Positions 56,332-64,000 of a stretch of 64,000 bases of DNA are shown one piece after another. The notes under the pieces are model-generated. The model did not search any database. It was not told the origin of the DNA and worked only from the letters and a program-made list of their open reading frames with translations. A program made the position numbers and the translations under genes. How positions within the stretch are numbered: the first letter of the stretch is position 1; every line of letters begins with the position of its first letter. The stretch is from Avena insularis (Eukaryota > Streptophyta > Magnoliopsida > Poales > Poaceae), in the NCBI GenBank assembly GCA_023614405.1, contig CM042687.1:235192292-235256291 (forward strand), given 5' to 3'.

Positions 56332-57765
56332 GAAAGCACGCTCGTCGAATTCCTCTATGAGTGCTGGGAAATCTTCGCCTGGTGTCCTGCGGACATGCCA
56401 AGAGTTCCCAGGGAATTCGCCGAGCACGCACTCAACGTCTTTCCAGACGCCAAGCCCGTCAAACAGTCCATCGGACGACTGTCCCAACCTTGGCCCGAAG
56501 CTATAGGAGTCGAAGTCAACAGACTACTCGACGCAAACTTCATCAGGGAGATCAAGGAGAGTGAGTGACTCGCCAACACCGTGATTGTCCCCAAAAAGGA
56601 CACGGACATTCTGCGGATGTGCGTGGACTTCACATTGCTGAACAAGCACTGTCCGAAGGATCACTTCCCTCTCCCTCGGATCGGTCAGATCATCGACTCG
56701 ACTACAGGATGCGAGAAGCTCTCCTTCGTCGACGCCTACTCAGGCTACAACCAGATTCGACTGAAGGTCGAAGATTAGGAGAAAACGGTGTTCATTACGC
56801 TGTTCGGAGTGTTCTGCTACAACACAATGCCTTTCAGGCTGAAGAACGCAAGTGCCACATACCAGCGGTGCACGCAGGCATGCCTGAAGGACCAGATCGG
56901 CCGCAATATCCAAGTCTATGTCGACGACATAGTCATCAAAACAAGGGAGGCGAAGACGCTCATCGACGATCTCCGCGAGACGTTCGATAGTCTTGATCGC
57001 TACAAGATCAAGCTAAACCTAGAAATGTGCGCCTTCAGCGTCCCATCTGGCTAGCTGCTCGGCTACTTCATTTCCCAGCGAGGGATCGAGGCGAACCCAA
57101 AGAAAATCCGGGCCATAATGGCCATGGAAAAACTGAAGAACCTCAAGGGAGTCCAGCAGCTTGCCGGGCGAATCGCGGCATTGAGCAGGTTCATCAGCCG
57201 CATGGGCGAAAAAGCTCTGCCATTCTATCAGCTGCTACGCAAAGCAGACAAATTCGAGTGGACACCCGAGGCGAACGACGCATTCGAAGATCTAAAGCGG
57301 CTGCTCTCTACCTCGCCGGTCCTGGTCATGCCAAAGGAGCGTGAACCTTTACTGCTATACATAGCAGCCACACACCAGGTGGTAAGCACCGTTCTGGTGG
57401 TCGAGCGACCCGAAGAAGGCAAGACCCATGGGGTCCAACGCCCAATCTACTAATTTAGCGAGGTATTGACGCTGACAAAGCAGAGGTACCCTCACTACCA
57501 GAAACTCGCCTACGGTGTGTTCACGACGGCTCGTCGGCTGAGCCACTACTTCCAGGAGCACCAGGTGATGGTCGTTAACGGAGCACCCCTGAATAGCATC
57601 CTGAACAATCCGGAGGCCACAGGACGCGTGGCCCTGTGGGGCATCGAACTATCACCTCTAGACATCATCTACGAGAAGCGCCACACGATCAAGTCTCAAG
57701 TCCTCCCGGACTTCCTCGTACACTGGATGGAACTGCAACTGCCAGACACCCCAGACATGACATAG
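56332..57765 (+). pseudogene. Gypsy-2 reverse transcriptase and first RNase H
   Basis: Blocks: VPKKDTDILRMCVDF (56587 on), LSFVDAYSGYNQI, FCYNTMPFRLKNASATYQRC, YVDD at 56917-56928, KIRAIMAMEKLKNLKGVQQL and the tether. The RT-linked RNase H-like segment follows (LLLYIAATHQVVSTVLVVE, 57345 on) without its acidic set. Stops: TGA near 56566 (TGG in Gypsy-1), TAG at 56776-56778 (CAG), TAG at 57052 (CAG-type), TAA at 57451 (TAC), TAG at 57763-57765 (CAG-type). MPFGLKN is changed to MPFRLKN. The polymerase motif is intact but the reading frame is not. Confidence 0.88.
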
Positions 57766-58150
57766 TCATGGACAATGCACTTCAACGGCTCCAAGCGCGA
57801 GGCCGGAGCAGGAGCCGGGGTCATACTGACCTCCTCGCAGGGCGACAAGATGAAGTACGTCCTCCGGATGAAGTTTCGATCTTCCAACAATGAAGCCGAA
57901 TACGAGGCCCTCATCCATGGCATGAGGATGGCCAAGATCTGCGGCGCAACACGCTTCGTCATCTACGGTGACTCCAACCTCGTCGTCCAGCAGACGATGA
58001 ACGAGTGCGATGCGCACGCCGCCAACATGATTGCGTACCACGCACTCTAAAACGCACTCGAAGGAGACTTTGACGGCTGCGAGCTTCGGCATGTTGGAAG
58101 AGAAAGAAACGAAGAGGCTGACAGACTCACCAACATCGGATCCACCTGCG
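57766..58150 (+). pseudogene. Gypsy-2 second RNase H (aRNH type)
   Basis: It reads MHFNGSKREAGAGAGVIL, NNEAEYEALIHGM, VIYGDSNLVVQQTMNE and RNEEADRLTNIGS. The first catalytic Asp (FDGSK in Gypsy-1) is Asn here, while Glu and the other two Asp remain. A TAA near 58048 (TAC in Gypsy-1) interrupts it. Position after RT and before integrase matches the dual-RNase H arrangement of the Tat lineage. Confidence 0.82.
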
Positions 58151-59562
58151 CACGAGTGCCACCAGGTGTGTTCCTCGAACAAATATGCATGCCGTCCATC
58201 AAAAGGAAATTCCCCAAGGGATCACCCGAAGAAGTAGAGCACTCGAGGGCCGCGCTACCCGAAGGACAGGAAGGACCTGAAAATATCGACACAGAGGTTG
58301 CAGTGGTCAATCTGATGCAGGTTATGGCAGTCGAAGAAACATGGACAAGGCCATACCTCAGATATCTGATAGACGGAGAACTGCCCGACAGCCCGACAGA
58401 CGCCCGACGCATATCTCGCCGGTCCAAGGCCTTCACCATCATTAATGGCGAGCTGTACAAGCGAAGCATGTTAGGTGTACTGCAAAGGTGCGTCACCATC
58501 GGTGATGGCAAAACTATCCTTCAAGACATCCACGAGGGCATCTGCGTCCATCATACGGGCAGTCGCTCCCTCGTCGCCAAAGCTCTACGAGCTGGATTCT
58601 ACTAGCCAACGTCCATGAACGACGCCAAGGACATCGTCCGAAGATGCAACGGGTGCCAAAGGTTTGCAGATAAACCGCACGCACCCGGATCAGAGCTCAG
58701 GACCATACCTTTAGCCTGGCCCTTCGCCCAATGGGGCCTCGACATGATCGGCAAACTGCCAAGGTCCTCGAAAGGAGGTCACGTCTACCTCCTGGTCGCA
58801 GTCGACAAATTCACCAAGTGGATCGAGGCCATGCCCGTCACTAACCAAAAAGGCAAAAAGGCCATCATGTTCTTCGAATCCCTTGTCTACAGGTTCGGCG
58901 TGCCTCATAGCATCATCACCGACAATGGGTAGAACTTCATCTCCAAATAATTTCAGGACTTCTGTGAAGACCTCGGAATCAACATCACATATGCCTCCGT
59001 GGCGCACCCACAAACGAACGGGCAGCTCAAAAGGGCCAACGGCCTCGTCGATGCTGGCATCAAGAAGCGCCTAATGAGCCCACTCGAGCGACTCGCAGCA
59101 GCCTGGACACAAGAACTACCCTTGGTCCTGTGGAGCCTGCGCACAACGCCAAATAGCTCAACTGGCTACACGCCTTTCTTCATGGTGCACGGAGCCGAAG
59201 CCGTGCTACCAGCAGAGGTACGCCACAAGGCCCCACGGGTCGTCGCTTACAGCGAAGCCGAATCGATGGCCACACTCGAAGACGCCATCGACACACTCGA
59301 CGAGGCACGTGACATAGCAGCAGCTCGATCAGCGGTGTACCAACAGAGCCTCCGCAACTACCACAGCCGACGGCTGCGCCCAAGGTCCTTCGTCGAAGGA
59401 GACCTAGTCTTGCGACCCAAGCAAGAGCGACCGAAGAAATTCGAGTCACCATGGGAAGGACCCTACATCGTCACTGAAGTCATCCCAGGTGGCGCCTATC
59501 GCCTCAAGCACGTGGAGTCTGGATTCGCATACTCCAACCCATGGAACGTCGCACAACTGTGA
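58151..59562 (+). pseudogene. Gypsy-2 integrase
   Basis: The zinc-binding segment is HEGICVHHTGS ... RCNGCQRF (His/His/Cys/Cys all present), interrupted by TAG at 58603-58605 (TGG in Gypsy-1). The core has WGLDMIGKLP, KFTKWIEAMPV and IITDNG, followed by stops at about 58930 and 58948. Then comes HPQTNGQLKRANG: the catalytic Glu (VE in Gypsy-1) is Lys. A frame from 58999 to 59562 is open (LPLVLWSLRTTPNSSTG, YHSRRLRPRSFVEGDLVLR, WEGPYIVTEVIPGGAYRL) and ends NPWNVAQL. The C-terminal half is the best conserved pol part of Gypsy-2. Confidence 0.88.
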
Positions 59563-59930
59563 CGCTTCTACCCCTAGCTACCCCCCTCCTTTTACTTTCA
59601 ATAAGGCTATTCAGCCAAGGCTACTCAGCCGAACAATGTACCTCCTCCTTACGATATGAATAAAGCTAAGTGTCTTGCCCCAAAATTTTCACCTATTGTC
59701 TGCATTTTACTCCATGTTACAACACACTCGGGGGGCTCCCCCCACCTCACAACTTCGTCGGCTGAGGATAACACGTGTACACCTGAGTAGCTGACCACGT
59801 CAGGCTAACGAAAAGGACACATATACAAAAAAAAGCACCACGTGCTAAACAAAAATAAACCTTTACAATAAAGGGCACAACACACCCAGTCGAACATATA
59901 CAAATTTTACATCTATCTTTTTTACAGGTC
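59563..59930 (+). other. Gypsy-2 spacer after pol
   Basis: Noncoding. It has ATGAATAAAGC near 59655 (possible poly(A) signal) and the polypurine-like ACTCGGGGGGCTCCCCCC at 59726-59743. It aligns with Gypsy-1 17258-17482 joined to 25655-25764. Confidence 0.6.
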
Positions 59931-60738
59931 CTACCTATTCTGAAGAATAACCTACGCACGCTGCTCAAACAGATCTACAATTTGTTCGGCATGCTGCCTT
60001 ACAGCCGCATAATATGGACGCATATCCCACTCGCCACCATCCGGCCGAAGAGGCGGCCCAGCCGCTTCAGCAGACAGATCTACATCAGGACGATGTAATT
60101 GCACAAGGGAAAGCGTGGCCTTCACTCCCACGACAAGCTGATGCCGCACCAGTTCCCTGACATGATGCACATTTCGAAACTTCGCCAGCAAGCCCAGAGA
60201 GTCGACAGCGCCTCATCCAGTGGAAACATCGCGTGCAGAACTGACGCCAACGAAGACTTTGCCTGACACAGCACCTGCGATACCTGGTGGACACGATCCT
60301 GCACAGTCGCAAGGACTAGGGCACGATCACGGCCCATCCAGAAGAACCCGCCGGCCTCCATGTCCTGTTGGGTCAGGCAGTTGATCCGAACAGCAACACG
60401 CTCCTTTTCCTCCTTCGGAGCAAGGTTAGCACCTGCAATACTTGCAAAAAGTAAGATGAAAGGCCAACAGGCGCATCCGAAACAATGAGCAGCAGCTCGA
60501 GAAACTCACATTGAAGCTGTTCGGACAAACGACGCAACTCCCCCATCAAATACTCCTCTCTGGCAGCGCCTCGCTCTGCCTTCGATTTCCAAACATCGGT
60601 GTGGCCACGCACTCCAAGCAATTCTTTCTCAAGACTACGGATGCGGTCTTGAAGAAACACAAGGTGTGACGCACCATCCAAGGATGGCCGCAGCTGTGGT
60701 GCAGACGAAGTGTCAACAGGATCATCACCCGAAGGCCC
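59931..60738 (-). pseudogene. Gypsy-2 antisense block B
   Basis: It begins after an acceptor TTTTACTCTAG at 60739-60740. The first exon (to about 60510) reads SLDGASHLVFLQDRIRSLE, then LLGVRGHTDVWKSKAERG and REEYLMGELRRLSEQLQ, a likely coiled coil. A donor-like GTGAGTTTC follows. The next exon (about 60432-59931) reads KEEKERVAVRINCLTQQD, AGGFFWMGRDRALVLATV, GPPLRPDGGEWDMRPYYA and EQIVDLFEQRA, with a TAG at 59952-59954 and a final QNR stop at 59931. The same exon pattern exists in Gypsy-1. The family is unknown to me. It could be extra exons of gene A. Confidence 0.6.
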
Positions 60739-60894
60739 CTAGAGTAAAAGAAGACAAGGATATGAACAAGCAGACGAATGAACATAGAACTCGGAAATTC
60801 ATTATGTGCAGCAAAAAGCCACTGCGTGGCACAAGGACTATTCATAGATATAATTATGACAAAGGAAACAAAATCTATCCTACAACTACAAGGC

Positions 60895-63812
60895 CTAAGA
60901 AGCTGCATCCTGAGTAGCCTCGGAGCCGGATTGCCTGCTCTTGGCCTCTCCCTGCTGCCTCAACGCGTACTCAGCCAGCAAGTCAATCAACTTCGGCCCA
61001 TAACGTTTACAGTGGGCAGCATAGAGGGCGAAGGCTACCTCAGATCCGTCAGCAGCCGTCGGCATCCGGGAGGTGACCTGATGAAGATCCAGCTCTGCTC
61101 TAGACGCCAGGGCCATCGCCAGCCTGACGGACGCACCAATGCCTTTCTGCTTGCACTTGTACGCCGCAGGCGCTTCGGCTGACAGCGCATTCGCCAAGGC
61201 ATCGACATCCTCGAGGGCGACACCCTTGGGGACGAGCTCCTTATAGAAGCGCCCGAGAACTTCCTTGGCCTTGGCAAGTGAGCTGACCACGGTACTGCAG
61301 CGGTCTTCGACCACCACAGTGGCATCACCCAGAACACTCCCATGCTCCAGAGCATCACGGTCAAACTCGATGCCTGCGGCATCTACAGAAATAAAAGGGG
61401 CAACGTGAATACAAAGCACAACAAGAAAAGACAAGGAAGCTAAAAAAGGGAAAGACGAAACCACTCATCCGAAATAGCCTTGGCAGCCGCCATCAGCTTG
61501 CCGGCTACCTCCTTCTCGCGCGAGGCCGCAGCGGTGGCGAGTTGCTCCTTGCGGTCCGTCGCCTCCTGCTGCAGGCGCTCCTTGGCTGCAGCTGCGTTGG
61601 CTAGCTCCTGCTCGAGGCGCTCCTTCACACCTACGGCGTCCTCGGCCTTCTTCTCCGCTCGCCCAAGGCTCTTTTTGAGAGCATCAAGCTCGCGGAGGGT
61701 GGCATTGTTGTCCTCTGCAATCAGCAGAACACTTATCAGATCACAGAAAAAGAAATAGAAAAATAAGCAAAAAGATCAACTCATGAACTTACCTTGAAGC
61801 TAGCCTCCAGCACCAGGTGCTGCTGCACCAGCTGGTTAGCGCCGTTCACAAAAGGCTGCAAAAGATACTACTCGTCAAAAGAAAGGCTCGGGAGATATGC
61901 CCAAAGAACGAGAAAAACAAGTTACACATACAAAAAACGCTCGGGGGGCTCCCCCCGATACTCAAAGAAAATTGATCAGCAGATCATCCTACAGATGCTC
62001 GGGGGCTCCCCCCGAGACAAGAAGCAAAAACAAAAGTGATCAGCAGATCACCCGAAAATGCCCGGGGGCTCCTCCCGCGGCAAGAACGAAGAAACTTACG
62101 TGATTAGACGGCGACTCCGAAGGTCCAGCCGAAGTCTTATGGGGGACAACCACCCGAGCCTCCTGCGGAGAAGGGTTCGAAGCAGCGCCCTCAGAGGTGG
62201 CCACCGTCTGAGGAGGAGGAGGAACAACCTTCGATTCCCCCACCATCTCCTGAGTGCCATCGCTGAAGGAGCCGTCGGTGGAGTGGCTACAAAACGAAGT
62301 TTCAGATAAGTACAAGCAAGCAAAAACAAGCGAGAACAAATCAGCAGCTGGATCAACTTACGAATCGAAATCGCTCAAGTCGAAGACAGGCGGGGTCCTC
62401 CTGCCCTTCTTCTCCTCTTTCTTCTCTTCCTTCTTCTCTTCCTTCTTCCACTTCGCCGGCGGTTGCGGTGCCACAGCCCGCACGGGCACGGCCGGAATAG
62501 GAGAGGAAGAGACCCCATGACCTCCACTGTGACGCTCAAGGAACAGTGGGTTCCTAGGCGTCGGCGGAGTCAAAGCATCCGACGATTCACTTGAACTCCT
62601 TGTCCGCTTTCGAGTGTGCTCCTCGCTCGACTTGATGGCTTCTTCGGCTGGTGACCGCGCCGACGGAAGTTCAGACATGGAGTCCACTACCTCATTGTCC
62701 GGTGCATCCGGGAACAATTCAGGCAGTGGAGGTGACATACCTGGCACCTTGAATTCCTGCGCAAGAAAGAAACAAATTTTTAGCACAAAAAAGTATAAGG
62801 AAAACGCAATCGAAAATAGTGCTACGCGCACGTCCTAGATCTACACCTGCAGAACCGGACAAGAAGCAGAGAACGGACAAGTCAGCGACTTCCCCGGGAT
62901 ATCCTCTCCAGCCATGTATTTCAGCAGTGGGTGAAGGATCCTATCGAGATACCCCTTGGAGAACTCCTCAGCCGAAACCCTAGTTAGATCGCGGCGACCA
63001 GAATAAAGGAACATCGGGTGCGCCCTAGCCTGGAGCGGCTGCACCCGATGTTTGAGAAAGGTACAGATGATATCCACACCGTTCACCTCTTTATCCGGAA
63101 TCAGCTGAAGATCCTCCACTCGATGATAGAGCCCCTCTATATCTGCCACCTCGTCATCCAAGATCTGGTTCTTCCAGGACCTCTTCGGATCGATTTTCTG
63201 GGAGGGGTCGAAAGGAGCATGACCAAATTCCTGTCCGGCCACCGTGGAGTCACGGATGTAAAACCATCGCCTCCGCCAGTACTGGATAGATTCGGGCATA
63301 GAAAAGGAGAAGAAAAGAAGGTTGGATTTGAGGGAAATGATGCAGCCCCCAATGGGATAAACACCATCAGAGCCAGATTGCCTCTTTACGGAATAGAGTT
63401 TCCAGAAGAGGCCAAAGTGCGGCTCGATACCGAGCCAGCACTCGCAGAATGTGATGAAACAGGCGACATGAAGAAGAGAGTTTGGCGAAAGATGATGAAG
63501 CTGGATGCCATAAAGAAAAAGCAATCCACGGAGAAAATCGAGGATTGGGAAGGAAAGGCCCCGAAGGACAAAGGCGATGAAAATAACCCGAAACCCAGTG
63601 GGAGGACGGGGTATTACCTCGTCGCCGGGAAGTTTGACAGCCTCCCTAACCCGCGGGATCAGGCCCCGCTCATGGAGCTTGCGGAGGTCACCCTCATGCG
63701 TCTCCGATGGCCACCAGCCACCATCGGTGACGCGGGTGGCGGCGGAACCCTTCTTGCCACTGGCGGCAGCACTAGTACCACCTGCAGTAGAGGCCTTCTT
63801 GGACTTCCCCAT
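60895..63812 (-). pseudogene. Gypsy-2 antisense gene A (Transposase_28-like, spliced)
   Basis: Six exons: 63812-62847, 62756-62362, 62286-62100, 61855-61793, 61714 to about 61470, 61382-60895. Introns read GTGTAG...GCGCAG, GTAAGT...TTGTAG, GTAAGT...TTGCAG, GTAAGT...TTGCAG; the last has AT where GT is expected (about 61469). Exon 1 (MGKSKKASTA) is open throughout and carries the PF04195-type domain (GDEVIPRPPTGFRVIFIAF, LSPNSLLHVACFITF, CECWLGIEPHFGLF, WFYIRDSTVAGQEF, NGVDIICTFLKHRVQPLQA). Exon 2 has a KE-rich run. Exons 4 and 5 look coiled-coil (KERLEQELANAAAAKERLQQ). Exon 6 ends SGSEATQDAAS. Every exon seems open except for the damaged last donor. Better preserved than pol in the same element, which suggests selection or chance; a truncated or nuclear protein is possible. 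Confidence 0.78.
61939..62095 (+). repeat. Polypurine-like tandem repeat in Gypsy-2 antisense intron 3
   Basis: Units start at 61939, 61997 and 62060 (58 and 63 bp apart). Each has GCTCGGGGGCTCCCCCCGA, then TGATCAGCAGATCA. They lie inside the intron between antisense exons 3 and 4. Gypsy-1 has a single related CTCGGGGGCTCCCCC at 27693-27707 in the same intron. Confidence 0.85.
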
Positions 63813-64000
63813 TGCAGTGCGGCGGCGACGACGACGAACGCGAAGAAACAAGGAAGGAAAGGCTCAGGGAAATTCTAGTGCACAGTGAGAAAAGCTCAAA
63901 GAAGATGGGAGCAGTGACACATGAATGGCTGCGGTGAAAACAAACTAACTTTTCCCCAATGATTATAAGGACGAGGACGATGCACGATGACCGTCCATCG
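63813..64000 (+). other. Region upstream of Gypsy-2 antisense gene A
   Basis: Noncoding. In the antisense sense it holds the 5' leader, including TGGGGAAAAGTTAG and a TATAATCATTGGGG-like stretch near 63965. It aligns with Gypsy-1 29376-29540. No plus-strand gene. Confidence 0.5.

Larger units (their letters stand above)
52754..64000 (+). mobile_element. Gypsy-2, Tat-lineage retrotransposon, right end outside window
   Basis: The 5' LTR at 52754-53217 is homologous to the Gypsy-1 LTRs, and the internal regions align throughout. CTAGG at 52749-52753 should be the left target duplication. Order: gag, protease, RT, degenerate RNase H, second RNase H, integrase on plus; antisense block B and gene A on minus. 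The 3' LTR is beyond 64000. No nested insertion is seen in the visible part, so gene spacing is easiest to read here. Confidence 0.92.

Overview
The window is repetitive DNA from a large grass genome. A Triticeae species (wheat, goatgrass, barley or rye group) is the best guess. The reasons are Angela/BARE-type Copia LTRs beginning TGTTGGAGATATGCCCTAG, a Stowaway MITE, CACTA ends reading CACTACAAGAAA, and long Ty3/Gypsy elements with antisense genes. I found no intact host gene. Nearly all recognisable coding sequence belongs to transposable elements and is broken by stops, frameshifts, deletions or insertions. Element names used here (Gypsy-1 and so on) are local labels.

Layout. Bases 1-9502 are low in coding content. 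They hold a Helitron-like element (990-6575) carrying a Stowaway MITE (5247-5349), and end in a CACTA terminus (CACTA-1, end at 9502). Bases 9503-10408 and 32572-32616 are two pieces of one minus-strand Gypsy LTR (LTR-X), split by Gypsy-1 (10409-32566, target duplication GAAAC). Gypsy-1 is a 22 kb nest. It has LTRs of 467 and 489 bp, gag-pol on plus, and antisense genes on minus. A Copia element (Copia-2, 17483-25649, duplication AAAAG) and a solo Copia LTR (30249-31611, duplication CCTTG) sit inside it.

From 32617 to 52753 the host is a second CACTA element (CACTA-2). Its TNP2-type transposase gene is cut in two by Gypsy-3 (33981-51745, duplication GTTTG). Gypsy-3 itself carries a Gypsy LTR (36139-37528) and a 9 kb minus-strand Copia element (Copia-1, 38975-48026, duplication CTTCT). 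At 52754 Gypsy-2, of the same family as Gypsy-1, begins inside CACTA-2 and runs off the right edge.

How the parts work together. Gypsy-1, -2 and -3 look like Tat-lineage Ty3/Gypsy elements. On plus they encode gag, protease, RT with a degenerate RNase H, a second RNase H and integrase. On the opposite strand, between pol and the 3' LTR, lies a multi-exon gene with a Transposase_28-like (PF04195) N-terminus and a coiled-coil C-terminal part. In Gypsy-1 and -2 a second antisense block follows it. Gypsy-3 has lost RT, RNase H and integrase but keeps this antisense gene. The most interesting signals are the conserved exon structure of the antisense genes, a TAG codon at the same protease/RT boundary in all three Gypsy elements, and repeats built around polypurine-tract-like motifs.
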